Source of the DNA: Janibacter terrae NBRC 107853 | Lineage (GTDB): Bacteria; Actinomycetota; Actinomycetes; Actinomycetales; Dermatophilaceae | NCBI RefSeq assembly: GCF_001591405.1 | Contig: NZ_BCUV01000007.1 | Span: 372,001 to 436,000 of the forward strand | Reading direction: 5' to 3' | Length of the DNA stretch: 64,000 nucleotides | Shown here: positions 51,544 to 59,756 of the stretch, one piece after another | How positions within the stretch are numbered: the first letter of the stretch is position 1 | How the letters are laid out: each line of letters begins with the position of its first letter | Position numbers and translations under genes: made by a program | Notes under the pieces: generated by a model | What the model saw: only the letters and a program-made list of their open reading frames with translations | Databases searched by the model: none | Told to the model about the DNA's origin: nothing

Positions 51544-52262
51544 CCCGACCCCATCCGGTAACCGATGCCGCGCACCGTGGCGATGTAACGAGCCAGATCG
51601 GGGTTGTCTCCGAGCTTGCGTCGCAGGTGAGCGATGTGGACGTCGACCAGGTGCTCGTCGCCGACCCAGCCGCCACCCCAGACGTCCTCGATGAGCTGCG
51701 TGCGGGTGAAGGCCATCGAGGGTCGTTGGGCCATGGTCATCAGCAGATCCCGCTCTGTAGGGGTCAGCGACACTGGCTCCCCCTTCAGGTGAACCTGCTG
51801 CCCGAGCGGGTCGACCTGAAGATCGCCGAACACCCATGGGGTTGCCGCAGCGGTGGAGTTGCCGGGGTTCCCGCCCCGGGGGCGACGCAGGACCGTCTGG
51901 ACGCGTGCCACCAGCTCGCGCACGCTGAAGGGTTTGGTGACGTAGTCGTCGGCGCCCACGGACAGGCCGATCAGGGTGTCCACCTCGTCCGTGCGGGCAG
52001 TGACGACGATGACGTAGCAGTCGCTGAAGGTGCGGATCTGGCGGCAGACCTCGATGCCGTCCAGTCCGGGTAGTCCCAGATCGAGGATCACCACGTCTGG
52101 GGACTGCTCTCGTGCTGCGTGCACTCCGGCAACGCCGTCGTTCTCCACGGCGGTCTGGTACCCGCTACGGGCGAGATAGGCGGCAATCATCTCAGCCAGC
52201 GTCTTCTCGTCCTCGATGACGAGCACCTTCGCCAACGGCTCAACAGGGGGTCGTGTGCTCAC
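51540..52262 (-). CDS. OmpR-family response regulator, CopR-like
   Basis: A 240-residue regulator. The receiver domain has phosphoacceptor Asp61 in VVILDLGLPGLDG, Thr near residue 88 and Lys110 in YVTKPF. The C-terminal winged helix ends HLVDVHIAHLRRKLGDNP, then YIATVRGIGYRMG. GTG start. It forms an operon with the kinase and should control the divergent SHOCT-multicopper oxidase-lipoprotein operon. Confidence 0.9.
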   Translation of the reverse strand: MSTRPPVEPLAKVLVIEDEKTLAEMIAAYLARSGYQTAVENDGVAGVHAAREQSPDVVILDLGLPGLDGIEVCRQIRTFSDCYVIVVTARTDEVDTLIGLSVGADDYVTKPFSVRELVARVQTVLRRPRGGNPGNSTAAATPWVFGDLQVDPLGQQVHLKGEPVSLTPTERDLLMTMAQRPSMAFTRTQLIEDVWGGGWVGDEHLVDVHIAHLRRKLGDNPDLARYIATVRGIGYRMGSG

Positions 52263-52312
52263 GACAGACAGTCTCGCCCGAGGGCCTCGCCGCGACAGAC
52301 ATCAGCGGTGAA

Positions 52313-52332
52313 TTGACGACGATCTTCGTCAA
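52313..52332. promoter_or_regulatory. dyad in the CopR-oxidase divergent promoter
   Basis: TTGACGA and TCGTCAA with a 6-base spacer, midway between the response regulator and the SHOCT gene. A candidate regulator-binding site. Confidence 0.5.
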
Positions 52333-52422
52333 ACCTCAACGCGGAGACCACCAATCCATGACGTTCCTCCGAGAGTCTGTCCGTATGCCGGCTGAAGGTC
52401 GGCGCCAGGAAGGAGTCTCCCG

Positions 52423-52656
52423 ATGATGTGGAACCAGGGCTGCGACATGATGTGGCTGGGCATGACCGCGGGGGTCCTCACCTTCTGGGTGATCGTCGTA
52501 CTCGCCGTGCGTGCCCTCTTCCCCGGGCAGAAGAGGGCCGGCTCAGAGCCCCCTCGACCTGACGCCTTGACGCTTCTGGACGAAGGGCTGGCCCGCGGTG
52601 ACCTGAGCGTCGATGAGTACGAGAAGCGACGTCATCTGATCATTCACGGCCGCTGA
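52423..52656 (+). CDS. small SHOCT-domain membrane protein
   Basis: A 77-residue protein. A Met/Trp/Cys-rich N-terminus (MMWNQGCDMMW) leads into one TM helix (about residues 13-33) and a cytoplasmic SHOCT motif (LDEGLARGDLSVDEYEKRRHLI). SHOCT proteins are common beside copper oxidases; role unknown. AAGGAG precedes the first ATG. First gene of the oxidase operon. Confidence 0.82.
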   Translation: MMWNQGCDMMWLGMTAGVLTFWVIVVLAVRALFPGQKRAGSEPPRPDALTLLDEGLARGDLSVDEYEKRRHLIIHGR

Positions 52657-52690
52657 CGTGCGTCGGCACATCGACACTTGGAAGGGAACT

Positions 52691-54187
52691 ATGAACACCA
52701 TCACTCGCCGTGGCCTGCTGATCGGCGGCCTCGGTGCCGCCGGCACAGTCGGTTTGGGAGCCTATGCCGCCACCCAGGGATCGAGTCCAAGTACACCGAA
52801 GGGCCCGTTCGGTGCCCCGACGCCTGTCTCACCTGACCGTGGCCAGGCGGTGGTGACCAAGACGTTGACCGCCAAGCCGATCACCCTCGACCTGGCGGGC
52901 CGCACCGTCTCGACCTGGGGATACGGCGACGCCGTGCCGGGCCCGCTTCTGCGAGCCAACGCCGGCGACTTCCTGCGCGTCACTCTCGACAACCAGCTGC
53001 CGGACGAGACCACCATCCACTGGCACGGTATTCGTCTGCGCAACCAAGCCGACGGGGTCCCCGGCATGACCCAGGACCCGGTGAAGCCAGACGCCTCCTA
53101 CGTCTACGAGTTCACTGCGCCCGACCCGGGCACGTACTTCTTCCACCCCCACGTAGGCGTCCAGCTCGACCGTGGGTTGTACGCCCCGTTGATCATCGAC
53201 GATCCGAAGGAGCCAGGGGACTACGACACCGAGTGGGTCCTTGTCCTCGATGACTGGATCGACGGAACGGGCACCACACCCGAGCAGGTCCTGGATGAGC
53301 TCGTGGCCAATGATTCCGGATCCGGTGGCATGGATGGCATGGACCACGGCGAGATGGATGGCATGAGCCGAGGCACCACGGACGAGGCCGGGCCTTGGGG
53401 TGACGCCGGAGATGTGACCTATCCCTACTTCCTCATCAACGGGCGCCCGCCCGCAGACCTTGAGACGCTCACTGCCAAGCCTGGGCAGAAGGTTCGTCTG
53501 CGATTCATCAACGCCGCCTCCGACACCATCTTCGCCGTCGCTCTCGGAGGGCATCGGATGACGATCACGCACAGCGACGGATTCCCTGTCCAACCGACCG
53601 AGACAGATGCGTTCTACATCGGGATGGGTGAACGGTACGACGCGATCGTCACCCTTGGCGACGGGGCCTTTCCCTTGGTGGCCAAGCCGGTCGGCAAGAC
53701 CAGCGGTGGCCAGGCCATGGCCCTGATCCGCACCGGAAGCGGCAGTGCACCCGGTGAGGGCGCCAACCCACGAGAACTGTCCGGGAAGGTCCTCATCGGC
53801 TCCGACCTCCGACCCACCCAGGCTGCCAAGCTACCCAGCAGGACTGCTGATGCGACCACGCGGCTGACCCTCACCGAATCGATGCAGCCCTACGCGTGGG
53901 GGATGAACGGGGCGCCGTTCGGCGAGAACGAACCGTTGACCGTCCAGGCCGGGCAACGACTGCGGATCAACGCCACCAACATGACGATGATGACCCACCC
54001 GCTGCACGTGCACGGGCACACCTTCGCCCTGCCCTCCGGGCTCAGGAAGGACACTGTCCTCATGGCCCCGATGCAGTCATTCGCCATCGACCTCGACGCT
54101 GACAACACAGGTGACTGGATGATCCACTGCCACAACATCTACCACGCCGAGGCTGGCATGATGATCGCCCTGAAGTACACCACATGA
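52691..54187 (+). CDS. multicopper oxidase (CopA/CueO-like), Tat-exported
   Basis: A 498-residue oxidase that probably detoxifies Cu(I) outside the membrane by oxidising it to Cu(II). The Tat signal ITRRGLLIGGLGAAG is at residues 4-18. The copper centres are visible: TIHWHG, YFFHPHVG, HPLHVHGHTF and the T1/T3 motif HCHNIYHAEAGM. A Met/Asp/His-rich insert (GGMDGMDHGEMDGMSRG) near residue 220 resembles the methionine loop of CueO. ATGA overlap with the lipoprotein gene. Confidence 0.93.
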   Translation: MNTITRRGLLIGGLGAAGTVGLGAYAATQGSSPSTPKGPFGAPTPVSPDRGQAVVTKTLTAKPITLDLAGRTVSTWGYGDAVPGPLLRANAGDFLRVTLDNQLPDETTIHWHGIRLRNQADGVPGMTQDPVKPDASYVYEFTAPDPGTYFFHPHVGVQLDRGLYAPLIIDDPKEPGDYDTEWVLVLDDWIDGTGTTPEQVLDELVANDSGSGGMDGMDHGEMDGMSRGTTDEAGPWGDAGDVTYPYFLINGRPPADLETLTAKPGQKVRLRFINAASDTIFAVALGGHRMTITHSDGFPVQPTETDAFYIGMGERYDAIVTLGDGAFPLVAKPVGKTSGGQAMALIRTGSGSAPGEGANPRELSGKVLIGSDLRPTQAAKLPSRTADATTRLTLTESMQPYAWGMNGAPFGENEPLTVQAGQRLRINATNMTMMTHPLHVHGHTFALPSGLRKDTVLMAPMQSFAIDLDADNTGDWMIHCHNIYHAEAGMMIALKYTT

Positions 54188-55077
54188 GGCCCCTTCGACG
54201 ACGTGCTGTCCTTGGTGTCGCTACCGCCGCTGTCGTGGCGTTGCTGGCCGCCTGTTCGTCCACCTCCGAGACCGGGACGCCCCAGTCCGCCGGTAGCCAG
54301 TCGTCGACCCCTGCAGGAGGCGCTGCGGCCGAACAGCCCACACCCATGCTTCATGTTCACGGGATCGCCCGACATCCGCTCACCGGCGACCTTCTCGTGG
54401 CCTCACACCAAGGCTTGTTCCAGAAGGTCGATGGCAAACTCGCCCGCATAGGGCCTGCCATCGACCTCATGGGCTTCACCATCGACGACGACGGCACCCT
54501 GTACGCCTCCGGCCACCCAGCGCCCGGCACCGATCTGCCCCAGCCAGTCGGTCTCATCACATCCCAGGACACAGGCCGGACCTGGCAGGTCGCTTCACTC
54601 GGTGGACGCTCGGACTTCCACGCCCTGACGGTCGGCCCAGACGGCGTCATCGGGTTTGACGGAACGCTCCGACACACCAGCGACAACACGACCTGGACCA
54701 CGCGGGACATCCCCTCGCCGCCACGAGTACTGGCCGCTGCTCCGACGTCGGGGAAGGTGCTGGCCACCACGAGCGCTGGCCTGCTCATGAGCCAGGATCA
54801 AGGGGCGACCTGGAGCTCTCTCGACCCACCGCAGACCGCCGTCCTCGTCGCTTGGGCCGACGAAGAGACCATCGTGACCTCGTCAGCCGAAGGAAGACTG
54901 GCGACCAGCAGGGACGCCGGCCAGACCTGGACCCTTCATCCCGAGAGCATCGGTCAGGCCGAAGCGCTGTGGGCGGGCCGCACCAGCGACGGGCAGCTGG
55001 AGATCATCGCGTCTGTCGATGGGCGCGTGATCAGCACCACGGATGCAGGAACGACCACTCAGACACTGGTTCAGTGA
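54184..55077 (+). CDS. lipoprotein with BNR-like repeats
   Basis: A 297-residue lipoprotein: lipobox LLAACSS with the lipidated Cys near residue 25. The following Ser/Thr linker leads to a beta-propeller of sialidase/BNR-like repeats (SQDTGRTWQVAS, SQDQGATWSSL, SRDAGQTWTLHP, each with an Asp-box SxDxGxTW). It matches proteins annotated F510_1955-type glycosyl hydrolases, whose activity is unproven. It is translationally coupled to the oxidase, so a copper-related extracellular role is likely. Confidence 0.85.
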   Translation: MRPLRRRAVLGVATAAVVALLAACSSTSETGTPQSAGSQSSTPAGGAAAEQPTPMLHVHGIARHPLTGDLLVASHQGLFQKVDGKLARIGPAIDLMGFTIDDDGTLYASGHPAPGTDLPQPVGLITSQDTGRTWQVASLGGRSDFHALTVGPDGVIGFDGTLRHTSDNTTWTTRDIPSPPRVLAAAPTSGKVLATTSAGLLMSQDQGATWSSLDPPQTAVLVAWADEETIVTSSAEGRLATSRDAGQTWTLHPESIGQAEALWAGRTSDGQLEIIASVDGRVISTTDAGTTTQTLVQ

Positions 55078-55181
55078 CCCGTCGTCGCCGTCCCTGTGCA
55101 TCATCGGGTGGCCTTCATCCAGACCTTGATGGTCCGTCTGGCCGGACCGGGGGTGGCGCACGATTCGCGCCCGGTGGACAG

Positions 55182-55589
55182 TCAATTGAGTGAGTTGATC
55201 AGCTCGCGGCACGCCTGCTCGCACCGCCGGCACGCCTCGGCGCAGATGCGGCAGTGCTCGTGCATCGAGGCATGCTTCTCGCAGCTGTCGCCGCACGACG
55301 TGCACGCTGTTGCGCAGACCTCAAGAAGGGCCCGCGTGACATTGGCGTCATAGCCGGTGTGGCGCGAGAGCGCCGATCCGGTGGTCGTGCAGATGTCCGC
55401 GCAGTCGAGGTTGGCGCGGATGCATTTGGTGAGGTCCGCGACCGTGTCTTCGCTCAGACAGGCATCGGCACAGGCAGTGCAGGTCTGGGCACATTCGAAG
55501 CAGGCTTGGATGCATTCGGTCCACTTGGCCCTGTCGATGTTCCCCAAGTCCTTCGGGTAGGCCTCGAGCATTTGCTCCACGGTGTGCAT
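55182..55589 (-). CDS. second Csp-like copper storage protein
   Basis: A 135-residue, 18-Cys paralogue of the 39353 protein (CIQACFECAQTCTACADAC, CATACTSCGDSC, HCRICAEACRRCEQAC). No signal peptide, so cytosolic. AAGGAG before the ATG at 55589; an ATG at 55604 is in frame. It is transcribed divergently from the DUF1541 gene across a CsoR-type operator. Confidence 0.9.
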   Translation of the reverse strand: MHTVEQMLEAYPKDLGNIDRAKWTECIQACFECAQTCTACADACLSEDTVADLTKCIRANLDCADICTTTGSALSRHTGYDANVTRALLEVCATACTSCGDSCEKHASMHEHCRICAEACRRCEQACRELINSLN

Positions 55590-55720
55590 GCTTGGCTCCT
55601 TCATACGGTCGAGCGACGCGAAGGCCGACCTTGCGGCGCGTAGCGAGTTCGGGAAGTACCCGAGCGAGGTATCCCGAAACACGCGGCCGGTTCGCTGGCC
55701 ACTCACCAGCACGATTCACG

Positions 55721-55737
55721 ATACCCCGAAGGGGTAT
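55721..55737. promoter_or_regulatory. CsoR-type copper operator
   Basis: ATACCCC-GAA-GGGGTAT, a perfect 7-bp dyad of the form bound by CsoR-family Cu(I) repressors. It lies between the divergent copper-storage and DUF1541 genes, 34 bases before the latter. No csoR gene is in the window. Confidence 0.72.
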
Positions 55738-55770
55738 ACGGTTGAGAAGACACAAGTGAAGGGAGAGGGT

Positions 55771-56346
55771 ATGACAACGGCCAATCGGAAGGTTTGCGCG
55801 GTCGCGATTGCTGCTGCTGCAGCAGTCGCGCTGCTTGCAGGGTGCGGAGGCGCTGCTGAGGACGACTCGCCGCAGTCGTCGATGACGTCCCACTCGTCTG
55901 CGTCCGGCAGTGAAACGAGTGGGGCAATGGGAGGCCATGCCCACAAGCCCGAGGGCGGGCCTCCTCCGGAGGGTATGGAGAAGGCGAACTCGCCGACGTA
56001 TCCCGTCGGCACCACGGTGACGCTGACTGCTGACCACATGCCGGGAATGAAGGGAAGCGAGGCGACCATCTCGGGCGCCTTCGACACAACCGCCTACTCC
56101 GTCAGCTATACACCCACGGACGGCGGTGAGCGGGTCACGAACCACAAGTGGGTCGTTCGTGAAGAGCTCGAGAACCCCGGCAACGCGCCGCTGGAAGAGG
56201 GTACCGAGGTCGTCCTGGACGCCGATCACATGGCCGGCATGGATGGCGCCGAGGCGACGATCGACAGCTCGACCGACGAGACGTCGTACATGGTCGACTT
56301 CACGATGGATGGCATGAAGATGACCAATCACAAATGGGTCGTGTAG
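55771..56346 (+). CDS. YdhK/DUF1541 lipoprotein
   Basis: A 191-residue lipoprotein. The lipobox LLAGCGG has Cys near residue 25. After a Ser/His/Met-rich linker come two DUF1541 repeats: TADHMPGMKGSEATISGAFDTTAYSVSY..TNHKWVV and DADHMAGMDGAEATIDSSTDETSYMVDF..TNHKWVV. The conserved HMxGMxG motifs offer His/Met copper ligands. GGGAGAGGGT precedes the ATG. It likely binds Cu outside the membrane. Confidence 0.87.
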   Translation: MTTANRKVCAVAIAAAAAVALLAGCGGAAEDDSPQSSMTSHSSASGSETSGAMGGHAHKPEGGPPPEGMEKANSPTYPVGTTVTLTADHMPGMKGSEATISGAFDTTAYSVSYTPTDGGERVTNHKWVVREELENPGNAPLEEGTEVVLDADHMAGMDGAEATIDSSTDETSYMVDFTMDGMKMTNHKWVV

Positions 56347-56487
56347 AGCGAGATCCAGCCACTCAAGTGACCTGAACGGTGAGATGCTGCTGAGTGCGCA
56401 GGCAGTGGCAGACGACGCCCTTTTTGCGTTGATCCTCTGCTGCCTCACAGAAGTTTGTTGTCTCCAGGTCAAGAAGGGCGGATCGCG

Positions 56488-56829
56488 GTGTACGGGATCG
56501 TGGCTATGGCGCTGGTAGCTGTGTTCGCTGTGGCGTTCCTGTATGCGCTTCACCGGACTGTCAGTGTGCTGGCCGAGCCACTGACGGTGCTCCCGGCGCA
56601 GTCGGGGTGGTTGCCCCAGGAGCATGCGCTCTCCCGATTCCACGCCCGCTGGTATCCCGCCTCCATCGTCTTCCTCGCCTTCGACGTCGAGATGCTGTTC
56701 ATGTACCCGTGGGCAGTGATCGTGGCCGAGGAAGGGATGACTGCGGTGGTGGAGATGTTCCTCTTCCTCGGAGCCCTGCTCATCGCAGTGACGTGGGTCT
56801 GGCGGGAGGGGGTCTTCCGATGGGCCTGA
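56488..56829 (+). CDS. nuoA: NuoA-like subunit of a complex I-like assembly
   Basis: A 113-residue membrane protein with three TM helices and the NuoA signature IVFLAFDVEMLFMYPWAV, keeping the acidic pair of the third segment. The GTG at 56488 is chosen because AAGGGCG lies before it and the first helix then starts at residue 3. It heads an eight-gene operon with overlapping genes. It is a partial-set complex I subunit: nuoB-G and I as such are absent. Confidence 0.8.
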   Translation: MYGIVAMALVAVFAVAFLYALHRTVSVLAEPLTVLPAQSGWLPQEHALSRFHARWYPASIVFLAFDVEMLFMYPWAVIVAEEGMTAVVEMFLFLGALLIAVTWVWREGVFRWA

Positions 56830-57962
56830 TCCGGGTCCTCGCCCATCTGGCGGTCAACTCCACCCGTGTCCTGATCGTCGAGGCACCGGGTCACTGGCTC
56901 ACGCGCGTGGAGCTCGAGCAGCAGATGGCGCTCCGAGGCTGGCGTGCGGCATGGACGCCGGCAAATGCGGACGTGCTGGCCGTCTGCGGTGTGCCAGGTC
57001 CCGAGCTGGCAGAACTCGCGGAGCGCCTGTGGGAGCAGATGCCCGGCCCGCGGGCGCGCGCCGATGTCCTGTCGCCCATAGCTGTGGGCGATGCCCTCGA
57101 TGCCGCCGCAACGCTTTTGCTCGACATCCCGCATCAGCGGATGGACGCCCAAGCACGGGTGCGAGAGCCTCAGATTCCGGACGATCACGGCCAGATGGAC
57201 GACGGCGGGCACGAAGGCATGGACCACGGGGACCACGGCGGGCACGAAGGCATGGACCACGGGGACCACGGCGGGATGGACATGGCCCCGGCCGGGATCG
57301 CGCTGGCCGAAGGTGGTCAGGACCGGGACGGTCTGGAGATGGATGTCCTGCATCTCCCACTTGGTCCTGTGCTTCCGTTTTGGCCGGCTGGACTGGTGCT
57401 GCTCTGCTCGCTACAGGGTGATGTCGTGGTCGATGCCGTGGCGTCCGTCGTCGACGGTGCGGGCCAGGCAGCCAACAGCAAGGAGCCCCAGACCTCACCG
57501 GTGCCTGCGTCTGCAGTGCGGTGCGATGGAGTCATGGCGCTGCTGGCGTTGGCCGGGGCGGATGATGCGGCCGCGCGTGCTCGCCGGGCTCGGGACGCCC
57601 TGGTGCGTGGCGATCAGGGTGCCGCCCGGGATGCCGTCGAGCGGTTGCACCGCACGATCCTGAGGTCCTGGATGCTGCGCTGGTCCCTGCGGGGGGTACT
57701 GGTCCTCGATCAGTCCGATCTGGCACGGCACGACCTGCCGGAGGTTTGCCGAGGAGACGCCCACGACCGCCTGTCGTCCATGGTGGAGGCGCTTCGGACC
57801 GAGATCGGCGGCGCAGGTGTGGTGTCGGCCGTGACGGGCACAGTGCCGTGGGAGGCTGTGCCGCAGCTGGTGGTCGGGTTGGAGCTGGCCACCGCGCGAC
57901 TGGCCGTGGCCAGCTTGGGTCTGGAACCGTTCACGCTCGCCCAGGGGGTGGGGCATGCCTGA
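56820..57962 (+). CDS. NuoB/NuoD-like hybrid with His/Met-rich repeat linker
   Basis: A 380-residue soluble protein in the place of nuoBCD. Residues about 1-115 resemble NuoB (ADVLAVCGVPGPELAELAERLWEQMPGPRA is like NuoB ADVLxVxGxxTxKMAPxLxRxYxQMPxPK) but lack the CC...C...C cluster ligands. Residues 129-155 are a metal-ligand linker made of an exact 11-residue duplication (GGHEGMDHGDH x2, then GGMDM). Residues 170-380 start like NuoD (DVLHLPLGPVLP, LQGDVVVDA) without its quinone-site motifs. It overlaps nuoA by 10 bases. The fold assignment is inference from sequence patterns. Confidence 0.6.
   Translation: MGLIRVLAHLAVNSTRVLIVEAPGHWLTRVELEQQMALRGWRAAWTPANADVLAVCGVPGPELAELAERLWEQMPGPRARADVLSPIAVGDALDAAATLLLDIPHQRMDAQARVREPQIPDDHGQMDDGGHEGMDHGDHGGHEGMDHGDHGGMDMAPAGIALAEGGQDRDGLEMDVLHLPLGPVLPFWPAGLVLLCSLQGDVVVDAVASVVDGAGQAANSKEPQTSPVPASAVRCDGVMALLALAGADDAAARARRARDALVRGDQGAARDAVERLHRTILRSWMLRWSLRGVLVLDQSDLARHDLPEVCRGDAHDRLSSMVEALRTEIGGAGVVSAVTGTVPWEAVPQLVVGLELATARLAVASLGLEPFTLAQGVGHA
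57204..57269 (+). repeat. exact 33-nt tandem duplication (GGHEGMDHGDH)
   Basis: Two identical 33-base units, 57204-57236 and 57237-57269, inside the NuoB/D-like gene. The encoded His/Asp/Met/Glu/Gly unit is a good metal binder. Identity at DNA level suggests a recent duplication. Confidence 0.95.
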
Positions 57963-58890
57963 AGGTGTGCTGGTGACCATTCCCGTGGGGTGGGCCGTGC
58001 TGGCCGGCATCGTCCTGTGCGCTCTGGCTTACTTCGCGGTGGCGCTGGACGCGGTGCTTTCGGCCCGTGAGCGCGGCGTTGGCGGCGGGTGGGCCGCGCC
58101 GCTGAGCCGCGCTGCGCGGCTGTTGCGGCAGCGGCGACGCGCCCCCGTGGCCGCGGACATTCTGCTGTGGCGGATCGGTGGCGCCGGGATGTTCATCGGC
58201 GCGTTCTTGACGGTCGCGGTCATTCCGATGGGCCGGTGGGTGCTGGCCGATCCCGATGTGGGCATCGTGTGGTTCAACGTCGTCGACGTCATGGTCTGGG
58301 CCCTGGTGTGGCTGACCGGGTGGGGCGCAAACTCCGCCCACAGCTTGGTGGGCGGCTATCGCTTCCTGGCCCATGGACTGGCCTACGAACTGCCGCTGAT
58401 GTTCGCCCTGGTCGCTCCGGCGATCGCCGCCGGCAGCCTGGGTGTCGGGGACGTGGTGGCCGCCCAGGACGGCGCGTGGTTCGTGGTGTGGATGCCGGTC
58501 GCCTTCCTCGTCTACCTGGTGGGCGTGACGGGGTTCTCCGTGTGGGGACCGTTTGCTCCCGCGCTGGCAGCGGACATCGCCGGCGGGGTGCTGGCCGAGC
58601 TCTCGGCCGTGGACCGTCTCGTCTTTCAGGCTGGGCGCTACCTGTTCCTAACCGCTGGAGCGGCCTTCTCAGTGCCGCTGTTCCTGGGCGGTGGCGCCGG
58701 GCCGGTGTTGCCCGGCTGGGCTTGGGTGCTGGTCAAGACCGTGGTGGTGTTGGCCGTGCTGGTATGGCTGCGCCGAAAGGTTCCACTGTTGCGCCCGGAC
58801 CGGTTCATGGAGATCGGGTGGATGGTGCTGCTCCCGGCGGTCGTGGCCCAGGACCTATTGGTGTCCCTCATCGTCGTCCGGGGAGGGTGA
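57955..58890 (+). CDS. nuoH: NuoH-like subunit (complex I subunit 1 family)
   Basis: A 311-residue protein with eight TM helices. NuoH identity is inferred from position, length and helix pattern. The RxGPNxVG quinone loop of true NuoH is replaced by RERGVGGGWAAPLSRAARL. The PFDxxEAExELVxG Glu-rich loop is replaced by PFAPALAADIAGGVLAELS, so the quinone-chamber carboxylates are mostly gone. It overlaps the upstream gene by eight bases. Confidence 0.75.
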   Translation: MPEGVLVTIPVGWAVLAGIVLCALAYFAVALDAVLSARERGVGGGWAAPLSRAARLLRQRRRAPVAADILLWRIGGAGMFIGAFLTVAVIPMGRWVLADPDVGIVWFNVVDVMVWALVWLTGWGANSAHSLVGGYRFLAHGLAYELPLMFALVAPAIAAGSLGVGDVVAAQDGAWFVVWMPVAFLVYLVGVTGFSVWGPFAPALAADIAGGVLAELSAVDRLVFQAGRYLFLTAGAAFSVPLFLGGGAGPVLPGWAWVLVKTVVVLAVLVWLRRKVPLLRPDRFMEIGWMVLLPAVVAQDLLVSLIVVRGG

Positions 58891-58893
58891 CCC

Positions 58894-59457
58894 GTGCTGA
58901 TCGGAGTGGCGTTCTGGGTGGTGGCCGTGATGGCCGTGGCCTCGGGCGTGGCCGTGTTCGTGGTGAACTCCATGGCACGAGCCACGTATGCCCTAGCCCT
59001 GTCGTTCATCGCCGTGGGAGTGCAGATCCTTCTGCTGGAGCAGGGCTACCTGGGGTTGATCACAATCTTGATGATGGTGATGGAGATGGCGGTGATGGCC
59101 GTCTACATGGTGATGTTCATGGGGATGAATCCTGCGCTTATGCCCATGGACATGACCCACGGGAAGAAGACCGCTATCGGTGCATCGGTCGGAGCCTTCG
59201 TGCTGCTGGCCAGTGGTTCGCTGTTCATCCCTTGGCCGCAGCGCCGTGGCGCCGCTTCCGAGGATCTCACTCGCGCGCTCGGTCTGGAGATCATGGGCGA
59301 GAAGATGCTGGTCATGGCCGTGCTGGGACCGGTCATGGTCGCGACCATCGTGGCCGGGGTGGTCCTGGCTACCCACCGCACCCGCTATGAGCGGTTCGGC
59401 GACGATCTGCGCCGCCACCCGGCCAACGACCCCCGACAAGGAGGTGTCGGCCAGTGA
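58894..59457 (+). CDS. nuoJ: NuoJ-like subunit, methionine-rich
   Basis: A 187-residue protein with five TM helices. Residues 60-87 contain 12 Met (MMVMEMAVMAVYMVMFMGM, then MPMDM), in the helix-3 region where NuoJ normally has YxGAxMVLFxFV. This Met density is unusual and could be a copper-ligand surface or just a packing feature. GTG start four bases after the nuoH stop; the stop overlaps nuoK. Confidence 0.8.
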   Translation: MLIGVAFWVVAVMAVASGVAVFVVNSMARATYALALSFIAVGVQILLLEQGYLGLITILMMVMEMAVMAVYMVMFMGMNPALMPMDMTHGKKTAIGASVGAFVLLASGSLFIPWPQRRGAASEDLTRALGLEIMGEKMLVMAVLGPVMVATIVAGVVLATHRTRYERFGDDLRRHPANDPRQGGVGQ

Positions 59458-59756
59458 CCCTCGAGGCTGTGCTGGTGGTGGCTGCCGCCCTGTTTGCGGT
59501 GGGCCTGTATGGCGCCCTGTCTCAGCAGGTCGTCGTGATGGTGATGATGGGCCTTGAACTGATGATCAACGGGGTGCTCCTGGCTGCCGCCGGGTTCTGG
59601 TTCTTCTTGGCCCCGGACCCGACTGGGCAGGTCCTGCTGCTGGTGGTGCTAGCCGCGATGACGGTGGAGATGGCCATGGGCTTCGCGGTGGCCACGCTGC
59701 TGCACCGACGGGCACAGACGGACATGACCGACATGGCCGAGGAGCTGTCCGGATGA
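59454..59756 (+). CDS. nuoK: NuoK-like subunit
   Basis: A 100-residue, three-TM subunit. The two channel Glu residues are kept: MMGLELMINGVLL and MTVEMAMGF. These carry protons in complex I and Mrp antiporters. GTG start overlapping the nuoJ stop; the stop overlaps nuoL (ATGA). Confidence 0.88.
   Translation: MTLEAVLVVAAALFAVGLYGALSQQVVVMVMMGLELMINGVLLAAAGFWFFLAPDPTGQVLLLVVLAAMTVEMAMGFAVATLLHRRAQTDMTDMAEELSG

Noticed and set aside
57204..57269. CRISPR-like array
   Set aside because: Only two adjacent coding repeats with no spacers; no CRISPR or cas gene was found anywhere in the window.
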